A stretch of DNA of 64,000 nt from Desulfobacula sp. (lineage in GTDB: Bacteria; Desulfobacterota; Desulfobacteria; Desulfobacterales; Desulfobacteraceae): NCBI GenBank assembly GCA_023701135.1, contig JAMPXP010000014.1, forward strand, positions 1-64,000, read 5' to 3'. Positions 10,438 to 19,529 of the stretch are shown here, piece by piece. The notes below the pieces were generated by a model that saw nothing but the letters and a program-made list of their open reading frames with translations, made no database searches and was not told where the DNA came from. Position 1 is the first letter of the stretch, and every line of letters begins with the position of its first letter. A program made the translations under genes and the position numbers.

Positions 10438-10731
10438 ATGGGGAAAAAGAAAATGCTCACCAAATCAGGTATTCTAATTCTTATAGCAGGTTTTTTCGTA
10501 GCGGTTTTCAGTGGGATTTCACGATTCATGGAAAGTCAAAATATATGGGTGGATCTGACGATTTCAACGCTTTTGGGAGATGATGCTTCAAATTCCCTCA
10601 TCAATTTTATAAATGTGGATATGCTACAGGATCTGCTTTACTATCTGATGGTTGATCTTCCGCTTGCCGTTTTTTTAATCGGACTGGGGGGTATTCTTCT
10701 GATTTTGTCCCTTTTTTTTAAAAACTATTAA
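10438..10731 (+). CDS. Small two-TM membrane protein, unknown function
   Basis: A 97-residue protein that I do not recognise. It has two hydrophobic segments (about 8-28 and about 69-93) joined by a polar loop containing DDASNSLINF, consistent with a small inner-membrane protein. The start is ambiguous: ATG 10438 has AAGGA only one base upstream, while ATG 10453 has a GGGG at better spacing. It lies 5 bp before the hybrid histidine kinase on the same strand, so it may be co-expressed with it. Confidence 0.6.
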   Translation: MGKKKMLTKSGILILIAGFFVAVFSGISRFMESQNIWVDLTISTLLGDDASNSLINFINVDMLQDLLYYLMVDLPLAVFLIGLGGILLILSLFFKNY

Positions 10732-10736
10732 CTCAA

Positions 10737-12377
10737 ATGCCCGGCCTAGATTTTGAAAATATCCCGGACGAGGGAATTTCCCGCACCCGGTACAGCCTGA
10801 TGCTGGAACTCCTGGCCCATGCCGAGGCAGAGGCCCAATTAAGGGAGAGCGAAGAAAAATACCGGAATCTGGTCTCTTCTCTACCGGAGGGCATATTCAT
10901 CGTGAGGGAAAGAAAAATCGTATTTGTCAATCCGGGCATGGAACGGTTGACCGGATACAATTTCCATGAATTGCTGGGAAAAGATGCCGACCTTTTCTTT
11001 TTAGCCGATCAAACTTGTGATTCAGACGGGGACGACCGGCCCGTGGAATTTTTTATTCACCGGAACGGACGAAAAATCTTTGTTGAAAAAAGCTTTGTGG
11101 AAATGGTTTATGATTCCACCCCGGCTCTTTTATTCAGTGTCCGGGACATCACGGAAAAACGAATCGCCACCTTTGAAAAAAACAGGCTGCAAAAAGAACT
11201 TGAACGGTCCAAAAAAATGGAAGCCTTCGGCATTCTTGCAGGCGGTGTGGCCCATGATCTCAATAACGTCCTGTCCGGCCTGTCATCCATCCCTGATATC
11301 ATTTTAATGGATCTGCCAAAGGGCAGCCACCTGATTGAGCCGGTCAAACTGATCAAGGATTCGGGACACAAGGCATTGGCCATTGTGGAAGAGTTGTTGA
11401 CCCTGGCCCGGGGGTCGGTTCAAATCCGGGAACCGGTTCGATTCAATGATTTGATTGAAGACCATCTCAATTCCCTTGAATTTACAGAGTTACAAAGAAA
11501 TTACCCCAATGCGGAAATCGTCAAACACTATGGTGCTGATCTGCCGCTCATCATGGCTTCAAAAATCCATATGCAGAAAATCATCATGAATCTGGTTTCC
11601 AATGCCGTGGAGGCCCTGGGAGAAAAACCGGGAAAAATTGTTCTGGAAACAAGGCCGGCCCAATTCCGGCGGCAGCGCATCAAAGGATATGAAATTATCG
11701 AAAACGGCCGTTTTTTGAGGTTTACGGTCATGGATACCGGCCATGGGATTTCTAAAGAAGACAGGGACCATATTTTTGAGCCCTTTTATTCGAAAAAAAT
11801 TCTCGGGCGCTCCGGGACAGGACTCGGCTTAAGCATTGTCTGGAATGTGGTCCATGATCACAAAGGCTATATCCATGTGGGCTGCTCCAGGGGCCGGACT
11901 TTTTTTACCTTGTATTTTCCCTTGCCGGATCAAAGGGATATGGAGGCGGTAAAGGGCGACCCCATTTTTACGGGCATATTTTCCGATTATTCCGGAAACC
12001 ATGAGGCCGTATTGGTGATGGAGGACCTGCCGTCCCAGCAGAAAATCGCCGCCAATATGCTGAGACGGCTGGGCTACACCGTCGATGTGGTCTCTACGGG
12101 TGAGGAAGCCGTTTCCTATGCCGGGTCCCATAAAATTGATCTTGTGGTTCTGGATATGAATCAGTCCGTTGGTTTAAACGGGTGGGAAACCTATGAACAA
12201 TTGTTATTGATTGATCCGAAAATAAAAGCGATAATCACCAGCGGACGGGAAACAGCCAAAGACATTGAAAAAGCAAAGGCCCTGGGCGCCGGTGATTTCA
12301 TCAAAAAACCCTATTCGCTTCAAAGCCTCGGGCTTGCCATACAAAAAGAATTAAAAGACAGGGACAAAAAAGCATGA
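10737..12377 (+). CDS. PAS hybrid sensor histidine kinase with C-terminal receiver
   Basis: A 546-residue soluble kinase without membrane segments. A short coiled lead is followed by a PAS domain (about 40-145, SEEKYRNLVSSLPEGIF), HisKA with His173 in GGVAHDLNNVL, a HATPase_c domain (N box NLVSNAVEAL, G boxes DTGHGI and GTGLGL) and a receiver domain (about 420-540) with a predicted phospho-acceptor Asp473 (VVLDMN). It is likely a cytoplasmic phosphorelay kinase with an internal signal. Its stop overlaps the M48 protease start (ATGA), so the two are translationally coupled. The signal is unknown. Confidence 0.88.
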   Translation: MPGLDFENIPDEGISRTRYSLMLELLAHAEAEAQLRESEEKYRNLVSSLPEGIFIVRERKIVFVNPGMERLTGYNFHELLGKDADLFFLADQTCDSDGDDRPVEFFIHRNGRKIFVEKSFVEMVYDSTPALLFSVRDITEKRIATFEKNRLQKELERSKKMEAFGILAGGVAHDLNNVLSGLSSIPDIILMDLPKGSHLIEPVKLIKDSGHKALAIVEELLTLARGSVQIREPVRFNDLIEDHLNSLEFTELQRNYPNAEIVKHYGADLPLIMASKIHMQKIIMNLVSNAVEALGEKPGKIVLETRPAQFRRQRIKGYEIIENGRFLRFTVMDTGHGISKEDRDHIFEPFYSKKILGRSGTGLGLSIVWNVVHDHKGYIHVGCSRGRTFFTLYFPLPDQRDMEAVKGDPIFTGIFSDYSGNHEAVLVMEDLPSQQKIAANMLRRLGYTVDVVSTGEEAVSYAGSHKIDLVVLDMNQSVGLNGWETYEQLLLIDPKIKAIITSGRETAKDIEKAKALGAGDFIKKPYSLQSLGLAIQKELKDRDKKA

Positions 12378-13720
12378 ACACATCCATAGCATCTCACCCC
12401 TTGACCCGAAGACAGTTTTTACAATATTCCGCCGCAGTGTCTGCCGGCCTGGGCGGGTTTGGTTTTTTAACCGGATGCGCCATTGATCCGGTCACGGGAA
12501 AAAATCAGCTCATGATGGTTTCCGAGCCACAGGAAATCGCCATCGATAAGCAACAGTCTCCTTTTCAGATTTCTTCAGACTACGGCATCAGCCAGGATGA
12601 CGGGCTCAACCAATATGTGTCCACCGTGGGCAAAGGATTGCTGGGCAAGGTCCACCGGCCCCAGATGCCCTATTCCTTCAAATGCGTGAATGCCACCTAT
12701 ATCAATGCCTATGCCTTTCCCGGGGGGTCCATTGCGGTCACCCGGGGGATCCTCCTGAAACTGGACAATGAGGCGGAGCTGGCCTCTCTTTTGGGCCATG
12801 AACTGGGCCATGTCAATGCCCGGCATACGGCGGAACAGGTGTCCAAGAGCCAGATTTCCTCTCTTCTCATCGGCGGCTTGTCCCTTGCGGCAGGCAGCCA
12901 GGGTTCGGCCTTCGGTGATCTGACCCAGCAATTGGGGGCCCTCAGCCAGGGACTTTTTCTGTCCAAATACAGCCGGGACAATGAAAGAGAGGCCGATGCC
13001 CTGGGCAATGAATATATGGTCAAGGCCGGATATCCCTCCAAAGGCTTTGTGGAGCTCATGGAAATGCTGGATTCTCTCAACAGGGAAAAGCCCAATTCCG
13101 CCGCCATGCTGTTTTCCACCCATCCCATGAGTTCGGAACGGCTGAACGCCGCAAGACAGCGGGAAAGCGGGCAATATCTGTATTCAAAGGAATATGGATT
13201 GAACCGGGACCGGTATATGGACAATACCGCTGCCTTAAGAAAGAAAAAAGAAGCCATTGAACTCTTGCAGGAAGGAGAAAAATTCCTGGCGTCCAAGGAC
13301 TATGACAAGGCCGAGGCCGCCGTTAAACAATCCATCCAGAAGTCAAAGGAGGATTATACCGCCCATGTGGTCATGGCCAAATGCCTGCTCATCCGGAAAA
13401 AATTCCCCGAGGCCCTGTCCTATGCCGGAACCGCCAAAACCTTATACCCGTCCGAATCCCAGGGACATTATGTCTCAGGCATCGCCAATCTTGAACAAAA
13501 AAAATTCCCGGCCGCCTATACGGATTTTACCCGGTGCGAAGAAATCCTGCCGGGCAATCCCCAGATGTCGTTCTTCCGGGGATATTGCCTGGATAACAAC
13601 GGAGACAAAGAGCCGGCCGCAAACCAATATATGAGATATTTGAAAATGATCAATTACCAGCAGAATAAATATTCCCAATATGCCTATACCCGGCTGAAAC
13701 AATGGGGCTATGCCAAATAA
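12374..13720 (+). CDS. M48-family zinc metalloprotease lipoprotein with TPR repeats (BepA/LoiP-like)
   Basis: A 448-residue exported protease. The N-terminus has TRRQFLQYSAA, a Tat-like twin arginine, and ends in a lipobox-like FLTGC, suggesting a lipoprotein. The M48 site is HELGH (His142, Glu143, His146) with the downstream third-ligand motif NEREADALG. Residues after about 280 form tetratricopeptide-like helices. This architecture matches BepA (YfgC)-type periplasmic proteases that process outer-membrane assembly substrates; that role is inferred. It is coupled to the kinase upstream by a 4-bp overlap and lies 3 bp from the UbiD-family gene. Confidence 0.87.
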   Translation: MNTSIASHPLTRRQFLQYSAAVSAGLGGFGFLTGCAIDPVTGKNQLMMVSEPQEIAIDKQQSPFQISSDYGISQDDGLNQYVSTVGKGLLGKVHRPQMPYSFKCVNATYINAYAFPGGSIAVTRGILLKLDNEAELASLLGHELGHVNARHTAEQVSKSQISSLLIGGLSLAAGSQGSAFGDLTQQLGALSQGLFLSKYSRDNEREADALGNEYMVKAGYPSKGFVELMEMLDSLNREKPNSAAMLFSTHPMSSERLNAARQRESGQYLYSKEYGLNRDRYMDNTAALRKKKEAIELLQEGEKFLASKDYDKAEAAVKQSIQKSKEDYTAHVVMAKCLLIRKKFPEALSYAGTAKTLYPSESQGHYVSGIANLEQKKFPAAYTDFTRCEEILPGNPQMSFFRGYCLDNNGDKEPAANQYMRYLKMINYQQNKYSQYAYTRLKQWGYAK

Positions 13721-13723
13721 GCG

Positions 13724-15556
13724 ATGAAATTTCAAAATCTTGGGCAATGCCTGTCTTTTCTTGAGAACGAAAAAGAATTGATAAAGATCAGGGAGACCGT
13801 GGATCCCTATCTTGAGATGGCCGAGATCACCCGCCGGGTATTTGAGGCCAAGGGCCCGGCCCTGTTGTTTTTAAACGTCCGGAACTGCCGCTTCCCGGCG
13901 GTTTCAAATCTCTTCGGCACCTATGAACGGACCCTCAAGATTTTTGAACCCGAGCTTCAATCGGTGAAGGCCCTTGTGGATCTAAGGTCTGATCCGGGGC
14001 TGGGGTTCCGGCAACCCAAAAAATTTTTATCCGCCCTTTCATCCCTGGTTCATGCCCTCCCCTTGAAAAGCCTTCACCCCAAAGTCATGGAGAATACCTG
14101 CGGGATTCAGGACCTTCCCCTGATCCAGTGCTGGCCCGGGGACGGGGGGGCCTTTATCCTGCTGCCCCAGGTTTTTACCAGGGACCCGGATCATGATTCC
14201 ATCTTACGCTCCAATCTGGGCATGTACCGGGTCCAGATTTCCGGCAATGATTATCTGCCCGGCCGGGAGATCGGCCTTCATTATCAATTGCACCGGGGAA
14301 TCGGCGACCATCACAAAAAAGCCCTGGAACAGCATCAGGCCCTGAAAGTCAGCGTTTTTATAGGCGGACCGCCTGCCCATACCCTTGCTGCGATCATGCC
14401 CCTTCCCGAAGGAGTTCCCGAGATCGCCTTTGCCGGGGCCCTGGCCGGCAGAAATTTCAGATATGGTATTTTTCATCAGCATGTCTTTTCTGCCGATGCC
14501 GACTTCTGCATCACGGGAATCGTTGTTCCGGGAAAAACAAAGAGGGAAGGACCCTTTGGAGACCATCTGGGATATTATTCCATGGCCCATGACTACCCCT
14601 ATATCCGGGTCACCGCCGTCCATCACAAAAAAAATCCCGTCTTCCCCTTTACCGTGGTGGGACGGCCGCCCCAGGAAGATTCGAATTTCGGAAGACTGAT
14701 TCATGAGATCGCAGGCTCTGCGGTAAAGGCCGAAATTCCGGGGGTGACGGCGGTCAATGCCGTGGATGAGGCCGGGGTTCACCCGCTTTTGTTGGTGAAG
14801 GCCCATGAGCGGTATCTGCCCTATGAGAGGCGGCGTCCCCGGGAACTGTTGACCCATGCGGCCCGGGTCCTGGGCACAGGCCAGCTTTCCCTGGCAAAAT
14901 ATCTGTGGATCTGCGCCCATGAAGACCATCCGTCACTGGATGTCAATGACCCCAGGGCCTTTTTGATCCATATGCTGGAGACGCTTGATTTTTCCTCGGA
15001 CCTTCATTTTCTAACGAAAACCTCCATGGACACCCTGGACTATTCGACGCAAAATATCAACCAGGGCTCCAAACTCATCCTGGCGGCAGCCGGAGAAAAG
15101 AGACGCCGCCTGAGTTTTGATTTTCCGCCGGGCTTTTCTCTTCCCCATGAATTCACGGAACCCCGGCTGGTTGCCCCGGGCATGGCCCTTGTCCGGGGCC
15201 CGGGCTTTAAAACCTATGCTCGGGAGAAAATAGAGATCAATCGATTGAAATCGCATTTATTGGGAAAGGCCGGACTCTCATCCATCCCCCTGTTTGTTGT
15301 GGTGGATGATACGGGTTTTGCCGGGGCCTCGTTTGCCAATTTTCTATGGGTGACCTTTCTAAGATCAAACCCCTCCCATGACGTTTACGGGGTGGATGAA
15401 AAGACCCGGTTCAAACATTGGGGGTGCCGAGAGCCTCTCATCATCGATGCCAGGATCAAACCCTTCCATGCAGGGGTTCTGGAACAAGATCCAGAGGTGG
15501 AAGCAAGGGTCATGGAAATGGGGAAAAAGGGCGGTCCGCTTTTTGGGATTATCTAA
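13724..15556 (+). CDS. UbiD-family decarboxylase (prenylated-FMN type)
   Basis: A 610-residue UbiD-superfamily protein. It has the typical N-terminus (FLENEKELIKIRETVDPYLE), the central MYRVQISG...GLHYQLHRGIG metal/phosphate region, PFGDHLGYYS, and VNAVDEAGVHPLL. Family members decarboxylate aromatic or unsaturated acids with prenylated FMN. In an anaerobe lacking ubiquinone this could serve menaquinone synthesis or aromatic metabolism, and the sequence alone does not decide. It is longer than E. coli UbiD (497 residues) because of a C-terminal extension. No UbiX-like flavin prenyltransferase is visible nearby. Confidence 0.85.
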   Translation: MKFQNLGQCLSFLENEKELIKIRETVDPYLEMAEITRRVFEAKGPALLFLNVRNCRFPAVSNLFGTYERTLKIFEPELQSVKALVDLRSDPGLGFRQPKKFLSALSSLVHALPLKSLHPKVMENTCGIQDLPLIQCWPGDGGAFILLPQVFTRDPDHDSILRSNLGMYRVQISGNDYLPGREIGLHYQLHRGIGDHHKKALEQHQALKVSVFIGGPPAHTLAAIMPLPEGVPEIAFAGALAGRNFRYGIFHQHVFSADADFCITGIVVPGKTKREGPFGDHLGYYSMAHDYPYIRVTAVHHKKNPVFPFTVVGRPPQEDSNFGRLIHEIAGSAVKAEIPGVTAVNAVDEAGVHPLLLVKAHERYLPYERRRPRELLTHAARVLGTGQLSLAKYLWICAHEDHPSLDVNDPRAFLIHMLETLDFSSDLHFLTKTSMDTLDYSTQNINQGSKLILAAAGEKRRRLSFDFPPGFSLPHEFTEPRLVAPGMALVRGPGFKTYAREKIEINRLKSHLLGKAGLSSIPLFVVVDDTGFAGASFANFLWVTFLRSNPSHDVYGVDEKTRFKHWGCREPLIIDARIKPFHAGVLEQDPEVEARVMEMGKKGGPLFGII

Positions 15557-15566
15557 CGGAGGAAAT

Positions 15567-18500
15567 ATGGACATCAGATCAAACCGTTCAAAAAAAATAC
15601 TGGCGATTTCAGGCGCTGTTATAGTCGTATATGCTTTGGCCGGCTTTTTTCTTGTTCCTGCCTTGGGAAAGAAGATCATCCGGGAAAAATTGGCAGAGGC
15701 CCTGAACCGGGAGGTTACCCTTGAACGAATGACGGTGAACCCCTTTTCCCTGACCGCGGGAATGGAGGGTCTGAAAATCATGGACAAAGACAAGGATGTT
15801 TTTGTATCTGCAAATAAGATTTTCATTAACCTGAGTGCTGCTTCCCTATTTATCCTGACCCCGTCCGTTTCAGACCTCTCCCTTGAAAAACCCCATATTA
15901 AGATCGTCCAAAATGCGGATGGGTCCTTTAATTTTTCAGACCTGATGAAAAAAGACGATCCCCAGGCCGAGGAAGATCAAACCAAGGATGAAGACAAAAA
16001 AGGGATATTCGGATTTGTATTAAAGAATGTTCAAATCATTGGCGGTGAAATTGATTTTGAAGATAAAAAAGCAAACGTTAACCACCACATAAAGGATTTC
16101 TCTTTTCTTTTGCCCCTGCTCAGCAGCAGGCAAAAAGATATCTCTCATCCGGCCAATAGTGATATTCAATTTGTTTTTAATGGGGCAAAGGGCGGTATTC
16201 GGCTTGATTCCAAGCCTTTTGCCGATGATTTCGCAACCAAGGCGGTTCTTAAGATTTCAGATGTGAATGTGACGCATTATCTGGCCTACCTGCCGTTACC
16301 TGAAAATATTCAATTGACCGGTTTTGACCTGGGTCTGGACCTCCATGCGGAGATCACCCGGAAAGATTCAAAGCTGTCCCTTGTGATAGGCGGTAAGGTC
16401 GATGCAGCCAATGTTGCCGTCATCGGAAGGGGGGATGAACCAATACTCAGCTTTCCCTCTCTTTCCATAGATATCTCGGATTCGGATATTCTTTCAGGCC
16501 AATTGAATATGTCAAAGGTTCTGTTCTCCTCGCCAAAATTGAATCTTGAGCGGGATAAAAACGGCGGCCTGACTCTTTTGGGCTATATCCCCAAAGCTTC
16601 CCCGGCAGAAGAGAATACAAAAGGAAGGCCCTTTGTCTTTTCCCTGGATGACCTTGAGATTAAAGAGGCGGTTATCGCTTTTAAAGATTCGACCAACAAG
16701 ACCCCCTTTGAAACCACCCTTTCTCCTTTAAACCTGACCGTGACCCGGTTAAAGGCAGGGGAGGCCATGTCCGGAGAATTCCAGATGAATTTTACCAGCC
16801 TTTCCGGTGAAACCTTTGATTCCAAGGGAGAGTTTCAGACCGGACCGATCAAGGCCAAAGGCAGCCTCAGTCTCGGCAATCTTCTGATCAACCGGTATGC
16901 GCCCTATTATGAGAATCTTGTCAATTTTGACATTAGAGACGGGGCCTTGAATCTGACCCTGGACTTTGACATGTCAAGGGATGAAAACCGGATGATGATT
17001 ACCAACCAGGAAATTTCGATTCAGTCCCTGAGTGTGATGGACCGCAAAGCCAAAGAGGAGATGATCCATATCCCGGAATTCAAAATAACGGGATCAACCC
17101 TTGATCTGGAAAACCGAATTCTGGATACCGGAACCATTACCGCCCAGAAGGGGAAAATCCTGATCAAAAGGGATAAGACAGGAAATTTCAATCTTGCCGA
17201 GGCGTTTCAGCCGAATCAGAAAGCTCGAAAAACATCCCCAACACCTGCCGGCAAGACAAGCAATCCGTCAGAGACGCCGGAGCCTTTGTCTGATTCTCCG
17301 TGGGCTGTCACACTGAATGCCTTTGATGCAAGCGGATTCGATGTATCCTTCCAGGATCTGAGCCTTGCCGATGCCGTCAATATTGAACTCTCGGATATTT
17401 CCGTGAAAGCGGAAGCCTTCGGGAATTCCGGTAAGGAAAAAGGAAAACTCAATACCCGGATGACCTGGGGTAAGAACGGCAAAATCGAGATTTCTGGTGA
17501 TGTCGCTCCCTTGGGTCAAACGGCAGGTTTGGATATCAACCTTGAAAAAATCGATATCCAAACCCTTCAGCCCTATTTCGGTGATGCCGTCAAAATCCTT
17601 GTCACGGACGGAAATATCAATTTAAAGGGAAGGCTTTCAATGGATATGCAAGAAAAATCCGGAAAAATTCTTCATTTTGCAGGGGAAACATCTGTCGACG
17701 GATTTTCAAGCCTTGATAAAAAAACAAAACAAGATTTTTTCAATTGCAATTCTCTTTATTTGACAGGGCTGGATATCTTCCTTTTTCCGGTGGAGATCAA
17801 TGCCGAGGAAATCTCTCTCACGGATTTTTATTCTAAAATCATGGTGAGCGAATCCGGGGAACTCAATGTGTCTTCGATTTTTAAATCCGATGCGCCACGG
17901 AACAACACCGTTGGTTCGCAGCCGGTAGAACCATCCTCTGAAAATAAGCCCAAGATCAATATTGAAAAGATCACCCTGCAAGGCGGAAATATCGATTTTT
18001 CAGATTATCTGACCAAACCCAATTACAAGGCCGATATGAAGGAGATCGCCGGGTCCCTGACCGGGCTTTCATCCAAGGAAGACTCCCGGGCCAAGCTTCA
18101 TCTGCAAGGGGTGCACGGATCTTCCTCCCCCCTTGAAATCCTGGGGTCCGTGAACCTCCTGGCGGAAAAGAAATTTGCGGAAATCAATGTATCGTTTAAG
18201 GATATTGAACTGTCCAATCTTACCCCCTATGCCTCCAAGTATCTGGGGTATAAAATTGAAAAGGGAAAGCTGATTCTGGATCTGAAATATATGATTGACG
18301 GTAATGTTTTAAAGTCCGAGAACCGGGCCCGGTTTGATAATTTCGAGCTGGGAGAAAAGGTGGACAGCGAACATGCCACCTCCCTTCCCATCGGTCTTGC
18401 CATCTCTCTTCTGAAAAACCGGGCTGGCCAGATTGATCTGGACCTGCCCGTGGAAGGCCGGCTGGATGATCCCGAATTCAAACTGGGCCCGATCATTTTA

Positions 18501-19133
18501 AAAATGATCGGAAATATGATCATGAAGGTCATCACCTCTCCTTTTTCCATTCTCGGCTCCCTGTTCGGGGGAGGGGAGGAATTGAGCTTTGTCGAATTTG
18601 AATTCGGGGAAGGCCGGATTAAGGAAAGCGAGTACGAAAAAATAGACAAACTGGCTGAAATTCTAAAGGAAAAGCCTTCCATCAGACTTGAAATCCAGGG
18701 GGTTTATAATTCCATCCGGGATGCTGAAGGGATCCGGGAAAAGCGGTTTGAGGATTTGTTAAAAGAAGAAAGATCTAAACAAGCATGGTATTCCCTGTCT
18801 TCACCTAAAGCCGTTACCGAACCCCTCACCCCGGAGGAAAAAGAAAAATATACTGAAAAGGTTTATGATCGGGCGGAATTCCCCAAACCCAGGGATGAAA
18901 AGGGCGGGAAAAAGAAGCTGGATCTTGAAGAGAAAAAAAAGCTTTTGATCACCCATATCACTGTGGATGAAAATGACCTCCGGTCTTTGGCTCTTGCAAG
19001 GGCGGAAAATACAAAAGCCTATATCCTTTCCTCAGGAAAGGTTGAAAAGGAAAGGATATTTTTGCTCGAACCATCGGCAGTCAAAAAAGAAGAAACCGAC
19101 CAGATTGGCAGGGTGAATTTTTCATTAAAATAA
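15567..19133 (+). CDS. Giant AsmA/DUF748-like envelope protein
   Basis: A 1188-residue protein with one N-terminal TM segment (about 11-30, ISGAVIVVYALAGFFLVPAL), followed by a long periplasmic region of repeated beta-rich units such as LEKPHIKIVQNADGSFNFSD and INIEKITLQGGNIDFSD. These are typical of DUF748, a relative of AsmA/TamB-type lipid-transfer bridges. The C-terminus is charged and helical. The start ATG 15567 has an excellent AGGAGG; the open frame upstream overlaps the UbiD gene and is not used. A role in lipid transport to, or homeostasis of, the outer membrane is inferred from the family. Confidence 0.82.
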   Translation: MDIRSNRSKKILAISGAVIVVYALAGFFLVPALGKKIIREKLAEALNREVTLERMTVNPFSLTAGMEGLKIMDKDKDVFVSANKIFINLSAASLFILTPSVSDLSLEKPHIKIVQNADGSFNFSDLMKKDDPQAEEDQTKDEDKKGIFGFVLKNVQIIGGEIDFEDKKANVNHHIKDFSFLLPLLSSRQKDISHPANSDIQFVFNGAKGGIRLDSKPFADDFATKAVLKISDVNVTHYLAYLPLPENIQLTGFDLGLDLHAEITRKDSKLSLVIGGKVDAANVAVIGRGDEPILSFPSLSIDISDSDILSGQLNMSKVLFSSPKLNLERDKNGGLTLLGYIPKASPAEENTKGRPFVFSLDDLEIKEAVIAFKDSTNKTPFETTLSPLNLTVTRLKAGEAMSGEFQMNFTSLSGETFDSKGEFQTGPIKAKGSLSLGNLLINRYAPYYENLVNFDIRDGALNLTLDFDMSRDENRMMITNQEISIQSLSVMDRKAKEEMIHIPEFKITGSTLDLENRILDTGTITAQKGKILIKRDKTGNFNLAEAFQPNQKARKTSPTPAGKTSNPSETPEPLSDSPWAVTLNAFDASGFDVSFQDLSLADAVNIELSDISVKAEAFGNSGKEKGKLNTRMTWGKNGKIEISGDVAPLGQTAGLDINLEKIDIQTLQPYFGDAVKILVTDGNINLKGRLSMDMQEKSGKILHFAGETSVDGFSSLDKKTKQDFFNCNSLYLTGLDIFLFPVEINAEEISLTDFYSKIMVSESGELNVSSIFKSDAPRNNTVGSQPVEPSSENKPKINIEKITLQGGNIDFSDYLTKPNYKADMKEIAGSLTGLSSKEDSRAKLHLQGVHGSSSPLEILGSVNLLAEKKFAEINVSFKDIELSNLTPYASKYLGYKIEKGKLILDLKYMIDGNVLKSENRARFDNFELGEKVDSEHATSLPIGLAISLLKNRAGQIDLDLPVEGRLDDPEFKLGPIILKMIGNMIMKVITSPFSILGSLFGGGEELSFVEFEFGEGRIKESEYEKIDKLAEILKEKPSIRLEIQGVYNSIRDAEGIREKRFEDLLKEERSKQAWYSLSSPKAVTEPLTPEEKEKYTEKVYDRAEFPKPRDEKGGKKKLDLEEKKKLLITHITVDENDLRSLALARAENTKAYILSSGKVEKERIFLLEPSAVKKEETDQIGRVNFSLK

Positions 19134-19151
19134 GAACAGGAGGGCAGGACC

Positions 19152-19523
19152 ATGGAGGAGAAACCGTTGCAAAGTGTATTTTTCCATTTCCGGTTTAAAT
19201 TCTTGGCCATTACCACCATCGCTTTTTTGATGTACGTGATTTTAAGCGGGGCCGGGGAATTTGATGAGTTCGCCAAGAGTCCCGAGTTTAAGATGCTGGG
19301 CCCTTTTCTGCTGTTTGCCATGGCCCTGTTTTTTACTTTCAGGAAATTTCCCATCAAATGTCCTCACTGTCATAAGATCCTGCCGACCAAAAAAAACTGG
19401 CGCTGCCCCGAGTGCGGTCAAGAGCAAGGCAAAGACCGTTATCTAATCGACAAATGCCGCCATTGCAAACAGGTTCCGGCAACTTCCTTCTGCGATGACT
19501 GCAAAGAAGAATTCAGGCTCTGA
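19152..19523 (+). CDS. Two-TM protein with double zinc ribbon, unknown function
   Basis: A 123-residue protein. It has two hydrophobic segments (about 15-33 and about 48-63) and a cytoplasmic tail with two cysteine clusters: CPHCH...CPECG and CRHCK...CDDC, a double zinc ribbon. I do not recognise a named family. AGGAGGGCAGG precedes the ATG. It follows the DUF748 gene by 18 bp and converges with the receiver-kinase gene. Confidence 0.65.
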   Translation: MEEKPLQSVFFHFRFKFLAITTIAFLMYVILSGAGEFDEFAKSPEFKMLGPFLLFAMALFFTFRKFPIKCPHCHKILPTKKNWRCPECGQEQGKDRYLIDKCRHCKQVPATSFCDDCKEEFRL

Positions 19524-19529
19524 GACAAC